64,000 nt of DNA from an uncultured Prevotella sp. (GTDB lineage Bacteria > Bacteroidota > Bacteroidia > Bacteroidales > Bacteroidaceae): the NCBI GenBank assembly GCA_944319935.1, contig CALUFM010000001.1, positions 310,001 to 374,000 on the forward strand. The letters are read 5' to 3'. The notes beneath the pieces were generated by a model, which saw only the letters and a program-made list of their open reading frames with translations, was not told where the DNA came from and searched no databases. Positions 25,433 through 35,025 of this stretch are shown in pieces. A program made the translations under genes and the position numbers. Every line of letters starts with the position of its first letter. The stretch's first letter is position 1.

Positions 25433-25446
25433 TTTCTCATATATCA

Positions 25447-26679
25447 TCACCTGTTCTTATGCCTCACATACCACTTGCGGGTAATCCAGCAAAACATTGT
25501 CAATGCCGCGAAAGAAAACACCGTCGCCAGTTTTGGCATGTATCCGTCATTGTCGTAAGACTGTACCCCGCACGCCAAGAATACGCCTGCGTACAATCCA
25601 AACTCCCACGACAAGAAAAACGTGCTTTGAGCCGTACCGCGCCTGCAATGCGGACTCAACGTTATGAACAACGAAAGGAAACGCGCTCCGGACAAGCCCA
25701 AACCACAGCCGAACAACATCGGAACACACCATTTCACGACCACACCATCTAACATTGACATGCCCGTAGCCACAAAAATCACCAACATCCCTGCCTGGGC
25801 CACGCCGCTATGGCCGCGCCCGGACAAAAAGAAACGTTCCGCCAACAAGGCCGCAAACAAACCAAGCATCAACATCACGTAAAAATGCATCGTGCAATCA
25901 ACGCACAGCAACACTCCCACCGTAGCTGACACCAGCGCAAAATTCACGAAAAGCTGAACTCCATCTTTCAGGAAGAAACGGTCTGTTGAAACATGGGGCA
26001 CAATGTCTTCAGGGGCTTTGAACGGGAACCTGACCGACATGACGAGCAATGCAGCGAGAACGCACAACGCAACAGACGCAAACATGCCCGACTTGAACAG
26101 CGACACACCGGCGGAAAAGCCAAGCAGACTGCTGCCGACACTGCTCACCGTACCTGAAAACCTTGACAGGAACAACACAAGCATCGGCCCCAACACCAAG
26201 GCGAAACGCGCGAACCACGCCGCCGTCTGGTTGGCAGCCGTGCGGCGAGGCGAGTTGCAAGTGTCGATTACCAACGTGCTGGCAAGCACCATCTGAGCCA
26301 AACCGAACACAGCCCCTTGAACGAAACGCACGACAAGCAGCAGTCCAAGACCGGCACATCCCGTAGCCGCAAGCAACCCAGACTTGCCGCTACCCGATGG
26401 CGACAGCACGTTTTCAAGCAAATAATACAAAGCGTATGAACACAACGCCAACAGGAGCAAGGCCATGATGCATACCATATTGCGACGGTAATGCTGCACA
26501 AGATACGAGCAAAAACACCCGAAAGCGAACACTCCTGCTCCCGGCATGGCCAAAACCGCAGCCTCCTGCATGGGCGTATAGCCTATCGACACGCTGCCAA
26601 ACATAGCCGTCAGCACAGGCAACTGCATGTACATCGCCGCCGTTGACAACAGGCAGGCGACAGCCAACTTATAACTCAT
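25447..26679 (-). CDS. MFS transporter
   Basis: A 410-aa inner-membrane protein with about twelve hydrophobic helices. The N-terminal half ends with VRFVQGAVFGLAQMVLASTLVID, recalling the helix-5 pattern of drug-exporter-type major facilitators, and a polar loop (RFPFKAPEDIVPHVSTDRF) separates the halves. Substrate unknown. It lies 24 bp downstream of panB on the same strand, and may be co-transcribed with it. Confidence 0.75.
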   Translation of the reverse strand: MSYKLAVACLLSTAAMYMQLPVLTAMFGSVSIGYTPMQEAAVLAMPGAGVFAFGCFCSYLVQHYRRNMVCIMALLLLALCSYALYYLLENVLSPSGSGKSGLLAATGCAGLGLLLVVRFVQGAVFGLAQMVLASTLVIDTCNSPRRTAANQTAAWFARFALVLGPMLVLFLSRFSGTVSSVGSSLLGFSAGVSLFKSGMFASVALCVLAALLVMSVRFPFKAPEDIVPHVSTDRFFLKDGVQLFVNFALVSATVGVLLCVDCTMHFYVMLMLGLFAALLAERFFLSGRGHSGVAQAGMLVIFVATGMSMLDGVVVKWCVPMLFGCGLGLSGARFLSLFITLSPHCRRGTAQSTFFLSWEFGLYAGVFLACGVQSYDNDGYMPKLATVFSFAALTMFCWITRKWYVRHKNR

Positions 26680-26703
26680 AAGGCATACGAAAACTACGAA
26701 CCA

Positions 26704-27525
26704 TCAATATGACTCGTCCTCGCTGGGGAACGAACAGTCCTTAACATCGGTAACATACTGCCCTATGGCGTCGGTCATCACAGTGTTGAGGTCGGCATAC
26801 CGGCGCAAGAACCTGGGGCTGAAGCCCTTGGTCATGCCAAGCATGTCGTCAACAACAAGTATCTGCCCGTCTGTGCCATTGCCCGCGCCGATGCCTATAG
26901 TGGGCACGCCTATGGCCTTCGACCCCTCTGCGGCTAGCTTTGCCGGCACTTTCTCAAGCACCACGCTGAAGCACCCTGCATCGTCAAGCAGGCGTGCGTC
27001 GGACAACAACTTCTCAGCCTCGGCCTCCTCCTTGGCGCGCACGGCGTAAGTGCCAAACTTATTTATGCTCTGCGGCGTTAGTCCGAGATGCCCCATTACG
27101 GGTATGCCAGCATCAAGGATGCCCTTCACCGTGTCTATAATCTCCGCGCCACCCTCAAGCTTCAGCGCGTCGCATCCGCTCTCTTTCATTATCCTTATGG
27201 CGTTCTTCACGCCCTCCTTGCGGTCAACCTGGTAACTGCCGAACGGCATGTCGCAAACCACAAGGGCGCGCTTCGCTCCGCGCGCCACGGCTTTCGCATG
27301 GTAAATCATCTGCTCCACGGTCATCGGCAACGTGGTGCTGTTGCCTACCATCACGTTCGAGGCCGAGTCGCCGACGAGAATTCCGTCAACCCCGGCACCG
27401 TCAACAATGGTTGCCGTTGTGAAATCGTATGACGTAAGCATTGAAATCTTTTCACCGCGCTGCTTCATTTCTATGAAACGGTGTGTAGTAACCTTGCGTG
27501 TGTCGCTAACTAAATATCCTGACAT
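26704..27525 (-). CDS. panB: 3-methyl-2-oxobutanoate hydroxymethyltransferase
   Basis: First committed step of pantothenate synthesis: transfer of hydroxymethyl from methylenetetrahydrofolate to alpha-ketoisovalerate. Length 273 aa is normal for the (beta/alpha)8 decamer. [22 protein letters not shown] (metal-ligand Asp), [23 protein letters not shown] and [14 protein letters not shown] (catalytic-region Glu/Gly blocks) are all present. panC and panD are not in the window. Confidence 0.97.
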   Translation of the reverse strand: MSGYLVSDTRKVTTHRFIEMKQRGEKISMLTSYDFTTATIVDGAGVDGILVGDSASNVMVGNSTTLPMTVEQMIYHAKAVARGAKRALVVCDMPFGSYQVDRKEGVKNAIRIMKESGCDALKLEGGAEIIDTVKGILDAGIPVMGHLGLTPQSINKFGTYAVRAKEEAEAEKLLSDARLLDDAGCFSVVLEKVPAKLAAEGSKAIGVPTIGIGAGNGTDGQILVVDDMLGMTKGFSPRFLRRYADLNTVMTDAIGQYVTDVKDCSFPSEDESY

Positions 27526-27624
27526 ATCTTTTTATTTAATTCATTAATTCGCAATGTATAATCCACTATTGGGCTGACGCCTTCAGTTCAAACAGCACTT
27601 GCCATCCTGCCTATGATTACGGTT

Positions 27625-28266
27625 TCAGCCAACCGTGAATTGAAGATAATCCTTTATCACCTTGTCGCAATACGGCCTTATAGCCTCTTCCGTGTTTGTG
27701 GTAGCCAAACCGACGACGGTCATCCCCGCCGCGCGTCCTGACTTCAGACCATTGAAACTGTCCTCAAACACAACACAGTCAGCCGGCGACACGCCGAACA
27801 CAGCGGCCGCCTTGAGGTAACAGTCCGGGTCGGGCTTGCTGCGCTCAAAGTCTTCCGACGTAAGGATTGCGTCGAACAACTGCCTGAACTCGCTATGGGC
27901 TGCATACACGGACTTCATCTTCTCCTGATTTGAACTTGTCACAACGGCGGTCTTTACGCCCTTGCCGCGCAACGCCGTTACAAAGTCCAAGAAGCCCGGG
28001 ACATACTCAAACTTCATGTTGCGCTCAAACTCGTCAAGCCTACGCACTATAACGGGCTGCTCGCCCTTCAGTTCCGAGAAATACTTGTCAAATATCTGAA
28101 CCAAAGTCTGCCCTTTTATCTTATCCTCAAGCCCGGGCTTGTCCGGATGGTAAAGCCTGCATTGCTCCCCCCAGAAAACCGAATACTGGCTCTCGGTGTC
28201 GAACACCACCCCGTCCAAATCGAACAAGGCAGCACGTATATTTTCTTGGACTGTCATACTCATCAT
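27625..28266 (-). CDS. HAD family phosphatase
   Basis: Beta-phosphoglucomutase-like HAD hydrolase of 213 aa. Motif I is FDLDGVVFDTE (nucleophile Asp and acid/base Asp two residues on), motif II VVTSSNQ, motif III Lys in RSKPDPDCY, motif IV FEDSFNGLKSG. A helical cap lies between motifs I and II. Members act on sugar phosphates; the substrate is not predicted. Starts at 28266 or at the third codon-ATG a few residues in; both follow the -7 box at 28293-28300. Confidence 0.9.
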   Translation of the reverse strand: MMSMTVQENIRAALFDLDGVVFDTESQYSVFWGEQCRLYHPDKPGLEDKIKGQTLVQIFDKYFSELKGEQPVIVRRLDEFERNMKFEYVPGFLDFVTALRGKGVKTAVVTSSNQEKMKSVYAAHSEFRQLFDAILTSEDFERSKPDPDCYLKAAAVFGVSPADCVVFEDSFNGLKSGRAAGMTVVGLATTNTEEAIRPYCDKVIKDYLQFTVG

Positions 28267-28292
28267 AAATCAACAGTGCCGAATCGGCGGTG

Positions 28293-28300
28293 CAAAATTA
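28293..28300 (-). promoter_or_regulatory. -7 box of the HAD phosphatase gene
   Basis: TAATTTTG on the minus strand, about 27 nt before the start. -33 element not clear. Confidence 0.45.
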
Positions 28301-28435
28301 ATAATTTTACCAAACAAAACACAATATAAGCACAACTTTCCGTCATCATCACGCATCAGGCCTGTGCCCAGACTGCCATCAAAGGCAAAACGGCGGAAGC
28401 CATACGGACAACCCTACCCGTTGCGCCCAAAATGC

Positions 28436-28516
28436 AAAAGGCCGTCTTTCAGCTTACAAGAAGCCATCTTTTGCAGCGCAAAATGCCACCTTTCGCATTG
28501 CGATTTGCGGCATCTT
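28436..28516. repeat. 22-bp-period dyad array, copy 2
   Basis: Centres at 28443, 28465, 28487 and 28509, exactly 22 bp apart: AAAAG-GCCGT-CTTTC, AAGAA-GCCAT-CTTTT, AAAAT-GCCAC-CTTTC and a weak GATTT-GCGGC-ATCTT. A border-like sequence CTGAGAGCCAAGCTGTTA follows near 28524-28541 on the same strand. Lies between divergent genes. Confidence 0.7.
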
Positions 28517-28651
28517 GCAATCTACTGAGAGCCAAGCTGTTACATCAACGCATTACACATGGCCGCCAACTACGTATATGCGCTTGCCAAACACGCAGCC
28601 AGCCACCAAACCTCACAACACGATGAAAGCCGAAAAGAATTTCACTTTTTA

Positions 28652-28683
28652 TTTCGTATACTCAATTTTTTACATTATCTTTG
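28652..28683 (+). promoter_or_regulatory. promoter of the DUF3298 lipoprotein gene
   Basis: TTTC (28652-28655), 20-bp gap, TATCTTTG (28676-28683); the start is ATG 28711. Confidence 0.65.
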
Positions 28684-28710
28684 CGCCAAGGTAAAACAAA
28701 AGACAAAGAC

Positions 28711-29529
28711 ATGAAGAAATCAATTATCTCGATGTTCGCAGTATTCGCGACAATGCTGCTTGCGGCATCATGCGGCGGCAACTCAAGCAAGAACGGCAAT
28801 GGCAAAGACAGCCTCACGTTTGACAGCATCAAGGTTGACTCAACCCTGTCACTCACTGAAGACACGGCCGGCCCGAGATGCCACGTAAGCCTGTGCCTGA
28901 CATACGCAAAAGGAAAGAACGCCGACTTCATCAATGATTCGATAATACGTTCAGGCATACTCAGCCCCGACTATTTCTCAATCACGTCTGACAAAATCAC
29001 GCCCGAAGAGGCCGCCGACTCGTTCGTGACAAGATACCTCGCCGAATACAAGAAAGAATATGGCGAGATGTACAAGGCCGACAAACAGCACGGCGCGTCA
29101 TACAACTGCGAGTACATCGTAAAGACATACGTCCTGCAAGACAACGACAAATATTACACCTACGTGGCCAACGTGTACAACTACGGAGGCGGCGCGCACG
29201 GCAATTCGGTTGTGATTGCAAGGAACATCAATACCGCCACGGGCAAGATTGCCGCCCTGAAAGACGTGTTTGTGCCTGGATATGAGCAGGAACTCAACGA
29301 CATCATCGTAAAGAAACTTTGCGAGAAGTATGACGTTTCCGACCTGAAAGGCCTGCAAGACAAGACCATATTCGCCGGCATCGACGTTTACGTGCCTGAG
29401 AATTTCATATTGGGCAATGACGACGTTACGTTCATCTACTCGCCTGACGAGATTGCCAGCCACGCCGAAGGGGAAATAAGAGTGGCCGTAAAGAACAGCG
29501 AATTAGAAAAACTTTTCAAGAAACAATAA
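28711..29529 (+). CDS. DUF3298 domain-containing lipoprotein
   Basis: A 272-aa lipoprotein. Signal sequence KKSIISMFAVFATMLLAASC gives a lipobox with the lipidated Cys21, followed by a Gly/Ser/Asn linker. Residues about 45-150 look like the DUF4163/PdaC-type N-terminal domain, and the C-terminal part with KDVFVPGYEQELNDIIVKKL and FIYSPDEIASHAEGEIRVAV matches DUF3298. Some relatives bind or deacetylate polysaccharide, but no catalytic residues are evident. The initiator is ATG 28711 because the promoter -7 box ends at 28683. rsmG begins 7 bp downstream. Confidence 0.85.
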   Translation: MKKSIISMFAVFATMLLAASCGGNSSKNGNGKDSLTFDSIKVDSTLSLTEDTAGPRCHVSLCLTYAKGKNADFINDSIIRSGILSPDYFSITSDKITPEEAADSFVTRYLAEYKKEYGEMYKADKQHGASYNCEYIVKTYVLQDNDKYYTYVANVYNYGGGAHGNSVVIARNINTATGKIAALKDVFVPGYEQELNDIIVKKLCEKYDVSDLKGLQDKTIFAGIDVYVPENFILGNDDVTFIYSPDEIASHAEGEIRVAVKNSELEKLFKKQ

Positions 29530-29536
29530 GCTGCAG

Positions 29537-30157
29537 ATGGACATTATCCTAAAATATTTTCCAAAGCTTTCAGAGAAACAGCGCGGCCAATTCGCCGCGC
29601 TGTCTGACTTATATAACGACTGGAACAGCAAAATCAACGTAATATCGCGCAAGGACATCGGTGCGCTTTACGAACACCACGTGCTGCATTCGCTCGCCAT
29701 CGCCAAGGCGATAAGGTTCAGGCCGGGCACAAAGGTACTCGATCTCGGCACGGGCGGAGGCTTCCCCGGCATACCGCTTGCTATAATGTTTCCCGATGCC
29801 AGCTTCAAACTGATTGACGGAACGGGAAAGAAAATACTCGTTGTGAAGGAAGTGGCAAAGGCCATCGGACTGGAAAACTGTGAAGCCGAGCAACTGAGAG
29901 GAGAAAACGAAACTGGCAAATATGACTTCGTGGTAAGCCGTGCGGTCATGCCCCTGCCCGACTTGGCGCAGCTTGTAGAAAAAAATATCGGCAACACACA
30001 ACGCAACTCGCTGCCCAACGGACTGCTTTGCCTGAAGGGAGGCAACATCAACGAAGAAATCAAGCCGTACAAGCACGTGGTTGACGTGACCGAAATAAGC
30101 ACGATGTTCGATGAAGAATGGTTCAAGCAGAAATACCTGATTTACCTGCCATTATAA
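29537..30157 (+). CDS. rsmG: 16S rRNA (guanine527-N7)-methyltransferase
   Basis: Methylates N7 of G527 in the 530 loop of 16S rRNA using S-adenosylmethionine. 206 aa. VLDLGTGGGFPGIPLAI is the SAM-binding loop, LIDGTGKKILVVKEV the next Rossmann strand, and VVSRAVMPLPDL the conserved late motif with the invariant Arg. Seven bp after the DUF3298 gene on the same strand, so probably in one transcript with it and perhaps with the MBL and ruvC genes downstream. Loss of this enzyme is known in other species to give low-level streptomycin resistance. Confidence 0.96.
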   Translation: MDIILKYFPKLSEKQRGQFAALSDLYNDWNSKINVISRKDIGALYEHHVLHSLAIAKAIRFRPGTKVLDLGTGGGFPGIPLAIMFPDASFKLIDGTGKKILVVKEVAKAIGLENCEAEQLRGENETGKYDFVVSRAVMPLPDLAQLVEKNIGNTQRNSLPNGLLCLKGGNINEEIKPYKHVVDVTEISTMFDEEWFKQKYLIYLPL

Positions 30158-30254
30158 GACATCACGCAGCCATACAGCCGCCATTTCGCCATGCTGACGC
30201 CACGCCCCATGGATGCGCAACACCCCAACATCATTAACGCAAACCTCAAGACAC

Positions 30255-30917
30255 ATGCTGAACATACAACGATTTGTCTGCAATATGTTCCAAGAAAACT
30301 GCTACGTAGTAAGCGATGACACAAAAGAGTGTGTCATAATAGACTGCGGCGCGTTTTACGAAGAAGAGAAAAAAGCCATAACCGACTACATAAAAGACAA
30401 CGGTTTGCAGCCTAAGCACCTTCTGTGTACGCACGGACACGTTGACCATAATTTCGGAAACAAGTTCATACTTGACACGTTCGGACTGCACCCTGAAGTG
30501 AGCAAACACGACATGCCGCTGATGGAACGCCTCGGCAGACAAGCCATGGCGTTCATCGGAGCAGATTGCGGAAACGACTTTCCTGCCCCAGGCAAGCATA
30601 TCGACGACGGCGACACAGTCACATTCGGCAACCACAGTCTCCACGTTATCGGCACACCTGGACATTCGCCAGGCTCTATATTCCTCTACTGCGAGGAAGA
30701 AGGAGTGGCCTTCTCTGGCGACACTTTATTCCAAATGAGCATCGGGCGCACCGACCTTGAACTTGGCGACTACGACGAAATCATCAACAGTTTGCATCTC
30801 GTCGGCTCCCGCCTTCCTGCCGACACGGCAGTATTGCCCGGCCACGGCGGACGCACGACAATGGGATTTGAGACATGTCATAACCCCTATTTCAAAGCAA
30901 CGGAGAACTTGCGATGA
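30255..30917 (+). CDS. MBL-fold metallo-hydrolase (glyoxalase II-like)
   Basis: A 220-aa cytoplasmic metallo-beta-lactamase-fold hydrolase. [11 protein letters not shown] supplies the HxHxDH metal ligands, GTPGHSPGS the next His, FSGDTLF the bridging Asp, and [11 protein letters not shown] the last His. The size fits the YcbL/glyoxalase II-like group, which often cleaves thioesters; the exact substrate is open. I choose ATG 30255 ([10 protein letters not shown]...), where the conserved sequence begins, over 30213. Its stop overlaps the ruvC start by ATGA. Confidence 0.88.
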   Translation: MLNIQRFVCNMFQENCYVVSDDTKECVIIDCGAFYEEEKKAITDYIKDNGLQPKHLLCTHGHVDHNFGNKFILDTFGLHPEVSKHDMPLMERLGRQAMAFIGADCGNDFPAPGKHIDDGDTVTFGNHSLHVIGTPGHSPGSIFLYCEEEGVAFSGDTLFQMSIGRTDLELGDYDEIINSLHLVGSRLPADTAVLPGHGGRTTMGFETCHNPYFKATENLR

Positions 30918-31480
30918 CAGAGAAAATCATAATGGGCATCGACCCTGGCACAAACGTAATGGGTTACGGGTTACTCAAAGTGCGCGGAAACAAGGCCTCC
31001 ATGATGGCAATGGGGGTTATCGACATGCGCAAGATGAACGACCCGTACTTGCGTCTGGGCAGGATTTTCGAGCGCGTAACAAGCCTTATTGATGAGTTCT
31101 TGCCTGACGAGATGGCCATAGAAGCACCTTTTTTCGGCAAGAACATCCAATCGATGCTGAAACTCGGACGCGCCCAAGGCGTGGCCATAGCCGCCGCTAT
31201 CCACCACGATGTACCGATACATGAGTATGCTCCGATGAAAATCAAGATGGCAATCACAGGACAGGGCGCAGCTTCAAAAGAGCAAGTGGCGGGCATGTTG
31301 AAACGTCTGCTCAACCTGAAAGACGATGACATGAACCCGTTCATGGACGCGACAGACGCATTGGCCGCGGCTTATTGTCACTTCATGCAAGCCGGAACAC
31401 CTGTCAACGATGTGAAATATGGCAGTTGGAAAGACTTTGCCAACAGGAACAAAGAGCGGATAAGATGCAACAGTCTGTAG
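30914..31480 (+). CDS. ruvC: crossover junction endodeoxyribonuclease RuvC
   Basis: Resolves Holliday junctions with RuvAB during recombination repair. 188 aa. Metal-binding acidic residues are visible: Asp10 in [12 protein letters not shown], Glu in [11 protein letters not shown], and the closing pair in [14 protein letters not shown]. Normal length. The start overlaps the MBL gene stop by 4 bp. A 56-aa membrane protein follows 13 bp after the stop. ruvA and ruvB are not in the window. Confidence 0.96.
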   Translation: MTEKIIMGIDPGTNVMGYGLLKVRGNKASMMAMGVIDMRKMNDPYLRLGRIFERVTSLIDEFLPDEMAIEAPFFGKNIQSMLKLGRAQGVAIAAAIHHDVPIHEYAPMKIKMAITGQGAASKEQVAGMLKRLLNLKDDDMNPFMDATDALAAAYCHFMQAGTPVNDVKYGSWKDFANRNKERIRCNSL

Positions 31481-31493
31481 CCGTTAACCACGC

Positions 31494-31664
31494 ATGAACA
31501 TATCCGAAACCATACAAACCGTCATCGTCGTCATTGCCATAGCATGCGCGGCGGCGTATGCGTCATGGCGCATATACAAAGCTTTGACAGCAAAAGGCGA
31601 CACCTGCGCCGGTTGTCCGTTGAAAGACACATGCCAAAAAGACAAGCGTAAACGTAAGAAATAA
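31494..31664 (+). CDS. 56-aa Cys-rich membrane protein
   Basis: One N-terminal transmembrane helix (TIQTVIVVIAIACAAAYASW) and a short cytoplasmic tail with CAGCPLKDTC, a CxxC-x(5)-C pattern like that of FeoB-associated Cys-rich membrane proteins, then a basic end (KRKRKK). The Cys cluster suggests metal or redox binding. No feo genes are nearby. It is the last gene after ruvC, spaced 13 bp from it, and converges on the UvrD gene 6 bp away. Confidence 0.65.
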   Translation: MNISETIQTVIVVIAIACAAAYASWRIYKALTAKGDTCAGCPLKDTCQKDKRKRKK

Positions 31665-31670
31665 CGCCCG

Positions 31671-34052
31671 TCAGTCTACAACTTTAAACCTTGCGAATTT
31701 GACAAGAAGCTGCTTTACACCGGCATTTGTAAACTGCACTGTGGCTTTCAAGTTCTCGCCTGAACCTTCAAGCCTTATAACTTTGCCTACTCCAAAACGC
31801 TCATGCTCTATCATGCAGTCTTCACGCAACCCTTCAACTTGATTTTGCCTGTCTACAGATGGTGACGCTCCGCGGCCTCTCATCGCCGAAACAGCACGCA
31901 AACGCAGGAAACTCGGCGAGAATGTGTCGGTGATTTTGGCATCATCATGATGCTCAACCTCGCGTTTTTGCGGGTCTGCCTTAAACTGCGAAGCTACAGG
32001 ACGGCTGTTCTGCCAACGGTCAGAAGTGCGTAAACGCTGTGAAAACAAACTTCCTCCTGACGGCATTTGCATACCGACACTCCCCTCGACCTTCAACAAT
32101 TCAGGATTGATGTCACGCAAGAAACGGCTTGGCGACTGCATTTCCATGCGTCCATAGCGGTAACGGCTCTTGGCGTATGTCAGTATGCAGTGACGCTCGG
32201 CGCGCGTTACGGCTACATAAAGCAAACGCCGTTCTTCCTCAAGTTCACGCCTGCTGTTTAGCGACAACATGCTTGGGAATATGTTTTCTTCAAGCCCAAC
32301 GACAAAAACAGTCGGAAACTCAAGTCCCTTTGCGCTGTGAACCGTCATCAACGAAACACGACTTGCATCGTCAACAGCGGCATCACTCTCAATATCTGTC
32401 TGCAAGGAAACTTCTTTCAAGAAGTCAGACAAGCAGATTTCCGTCTCCTGTCCTTCCTCCTTACGGCTCTCGACAAACTCCTGCATACTACTGAGAAGCT
32501 CCTCAAGATTCTCTTGCCGCGAAAGGTTTTCAGGCGATTTGTCAGCGTAAATATCCGCTGATATGCCGCTGGCTTTCACTATTTCAACTCCCAAAGTATA
32601 CGCGTCGGTCGTCACAAGCTTGCCTATAAAGTCATTTATGAGCTGCCTGAACCCATCAATCTTGCCCATTGTCGCCTTGCTTACAGACAATCCGTAACGG
32701 TCTGGTTCGCAAATTACACGCCATAAACTCGCCCCTCCGACAGACGCAAGCCCCGCAATCTTGGCCACAGTGGTGTCTCCGATGCCACGCTTTGGGTAAT
32801 TTATTATGCGCTTGAACGCCTCTTCGTCGTCCGGATTGACCACCATACGGAAATAAGCAATAATGTCCTTTATCTCTTTCCGCTGGTAAAAGCTAAGCCC
32901 GCCGTATATTTTATAAGGTATTCCAGCCTTCAGCATGGCTTCCTCAAAGCTGCGACTTTGAGAGTTTGTGCGATACAACACGGCAAAATCACCGTAATCA
33001 CAATGGTCGGCACGCCGTATACGCTTTATCTCATTACATACAATCAGAGCCTCTTCCCTGTCGCTGTAAGCTTCTTTCAACACCAGACGCTCACCTTCGT
33101 CGTTGCGGCTGAACACGTCTTTCGGTATCTGCCGCTCATTGTGACGTATCAGGCTGTTTGCCGCTTGCACTATGCGCTGCGTGCTGCGGTAGTTCTGTTC
33201 AAGCTTAAACAGTTGCGTCCCTGCAAACTGCTCAGTAAAATCAAGGATGTTGTCAATGTTAGCTCCACGGAAAGCATAGATGCTCTGAGCGTCATCTCCA
33301 ACCGCGCAGACACGCAGATGCTCTTTTGAAAGCTGCCAAACAATCTTCTGCTGCACGGAGTTTGTGTCCTGATACTCGTCTACGAGAATGTATTTGAACC
33401 TGTCAGCGTACTTCAACCGCACGTCGTCATGCTCGTTAAACAAGGTGTATGTGTTGGTAAGCAGGTCATCAAAGTCCATTGCGTTGGCCTTCTTGCACCG
33501 TTCGCAATAGGCCGAATAAACGCTGCTGAAAGCCGGCATGCGCTGTTCCCGGTCACGTTCAACCAAGCTTCTCGTCACTGCATACTCTTCAGGCAATAAC
33601 AAATGGTTCTTTGCCATGCTGATACGCGAATGTACCGAAGCCGGCTTATACGTCTTGTCGTCGAGCTGCATTTCCTTGATGATGGTCTTGACGAGGCTGC
33701 GCGAGTCACCTTCATCATATATTGTGAAGTTCGATTCATACCCTAAGACATGCGCCTCGACCCTCAAAATGCGGGAAAACACGCTGTGGAAAGTGCCCAT
33801 GTTAAGCCTCCGCGCCATGTCATCGCCAACGAGCGCGCCGATACGCTGCTTCATCTCGTTGGCCGCCTTGTTTGTAAACGTGAGGGCGAGGATGTTCCAC
33901 GGCTTCATTCCGCGGCTCAACAGGTAAGCTATCTTGTACGTAAGCACACGTGTCTTGCCCGACCCCGCCCCGGCGATTACCAGCGAGGGGCCGTCGCAAT
34001 ACTCAACAGCCTTGCGTTGGCTCTCGTTCAAGTCATCAAGAAAATCCATCAT
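31671..34052 (-). CDS. UvrD/PcrA-type ATP-dependent DNA helicase
   Basis: Superfamily 1A 3'-5' helicase of 793 aa, for nucleotide-excision or mismatch repair and clearing of recombination intermediates. Motif I is AGAGSGKT (27-34), motif II DEYQDTN, motif III GDDAQSIYAFRGA, then QNYRS (motif IV region), VHSAKGLEF (motif V) and VAVTRAE (motif VI). The C-terminus (IEHERFGVGKVIRLEGSG...LLVKFARFKVVD) is the small Tudor-like domain of PcrA/UvrD that contacts RNA polymerase in studied species. Single gene. Confidence 0.95.
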   Translation of the reverse strand: MMDFLDDLNESQRKAVEYCDGPSLVIAGAGSGKTRVLTYKIAYLLSRGMKPWNILALTFTNKAANEMKQRIGALVGDDMARRLNMGTFHSVFSRILRVEAHVLGYESNFTIYDEGDSRSLVKTIIKEMQLDDKTYKPASVHSRISMAKNHLLLPEEYAVTRSLVERDREQRMPAFSSVYSAYCERCKKANAMDFDDLLTNTYTLFNEHDDVRLKYADRFKYILVDEYQDTNSVQQKIVWQLSKEHLRVCAVGDDAQSIYAFRGANIDNILDFTEQFAGTQLFKLEQNYRSTQRIVQAANSLIRHNERQIPKDVFSRNDEGERLVLKEAYSDREEALIVCNEIKRIRRADHCDYGDFAVLYRTNSQSRSFEEAMLKAGIPYKIYGGLSFYQRKEIKDIIAYFRMVVNPDDEEAFKRIINYPKRGIGDTTVAKIAGLASVGGASLWRVICEPDRYGLSVSKATMGKIDGFRQLINDFIGKLVTTDAYTLGVEIVKASGISADIYADKSPENLSRQENLEELLSSMQEFVESRKEEGQETEICLSDFLKEVSLQTDIESDAAVDDASRVSLMTVHSAKGLEFPTVFVVGLEENIFPSMLSLNSRRELEEERRLLYVAVTRAERHCILTYAKSRYRYGRMEMQSPSRFLRDINPELLKVEGSVGMQMPSGGSLFSQRLRTSDRWQNSRPVASQFKADPQKREVEHHDDAKITDTFSPSFLRLRAVSAMRGRGASPSVDRQNQVEGLREDCMIEHERFGVGKVIRLEGSGENLKATVQFTNAGVKQLLVKFARFKVVD

Positions 34053-34185
34053 TTTTATATTATCATGAAGCTAAAAAGTAATGTGGTTGTGGAATCAAGA
34101 CTGGTGTCTTGCGGCATAAAATGAACGGAAGTACAAACGTCTTCAACTTCTTAACCACACTACCCGTCAGCACCCAAACATTTCA

Positions 34186-34917
34186 CTACCTATTACGATA
34201 CACTCCTCCGGCCGATGTCTTAGGGTCATAGTCTTCGCCTTCCTTGGGGAACGAAGGTATGAAGCGCATCTGCGCCTCAATCTGGCGTTTGCGTTTCATC
34301 ATGTACGCGCTGGGATTTTTAGAACTGAATTTCAACGGGTTAGGCAGCGTGGCTGCAATCAGTGCGCACTCGCCACGGAACAAGTCTTTGGCGTCCTTTC
34401 CGAAATTGTCGTGCGCCACGGCTTCCGCGCCATATATGCCGGGACCCATCTCGATTGAATTGAGATACACTTCCATTATGCGCTGCTTGCTCCACATCAG
34501 CTCTATCAGCACCGTGAAATAAGCCTCAAGCCCCTTTCTCACCCACGAACGCCCAGGCCACAGGAAAACATTCTTGGCCGTCTGCTGCGAAATCGTGCTG
34601 CCGCCGCGTATCCTGCCACCTTTCATGTTGCTCATGGCAGCTTTCTCGATGGCCTCATAATCAAACCCGTGATGCAACAGGAAACGCTGGTCTTCGCTGG
34701 CCATGACGGCCACCGGCAAATGGCGCGACATCTCTTCCAACGGCACCCACTTGTGATGCAGCTTCACGCTCTCGCCGTCGGCCACTTGCTCTGCGCAACG
34801 TATGAACATAAGCGGCGTGAAATAAACAGGAATGAACCTCAACGCCACAACAGCAAGAATGGTGGAACCGAAGAAGGCCACCACCACCCAACGCACTATC
34901 TTGCCGAACAACCGCAT
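34186..34917 (-). CDS. mtgA: monofunctional peptidoglycan glycosyltransferase
   Basis: GT51-family enzyme that polymerises lipid II in the periplasm without a transpeptidase domain. 243 aa. One N-terminal membrane helix (about residues 10-30), then ASEDQRFLLHHGFDYEA with the catalytic Glu, GGSTISQQTAKNVFLWPGRSWVRKGLEAYFT and LIELMWSKQRIMEVYLN, all core GT51 motifs including the second Glu. Length normal. Single gene, followed on the same strand by the helicase 133 bp further on. Confidence 0.95.
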   Translation of the reverse strand: MRLFGKIVRWVVVAFFGSTILAVVALRFIPVYFTPLMFIRCAEQVADGESVKLHHKWVPLEEMSRHLPVAVMASEDQRFLLHHGFDYEAIEKAAMSNMKGGRIRGGSTISQQTAKNVFLWPGRSWVRKGLEAYFTVLIELMWSKQRIMEVYLNSIEMGPGIYGAEAVAHDNFGKDAKDLFRGECALIAATLPNPLKFSSKNPSAYMMKRKRQIEAQMRFIPSFPKEGEDYDPKTSAGGVYRNR

Positions 34918-35025
34918 CTCAACAAACTTTCAATAACTAACAAACAAGCAGACAAGTAGCCTTGCAAGCACCCTTGCCTGCCGGCCACTCACCTGCCTGT
35001 CCGCTTTTTTTCTTGACTGTCAGTT

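Larger units (their letters stand above)
28267..28710. other. divergent intergenic region with two promoters and a repeat array
   Basis: Between the HAD gene (minus) and the DUF3298 lipoprotein gene (plus). Contains a minus-strand -7 box, the 22-bp-period array 2 (28436-28516) and the plus-strand promoter at 28652-28683. No coding frame is convincing. Confidence 0.6.
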
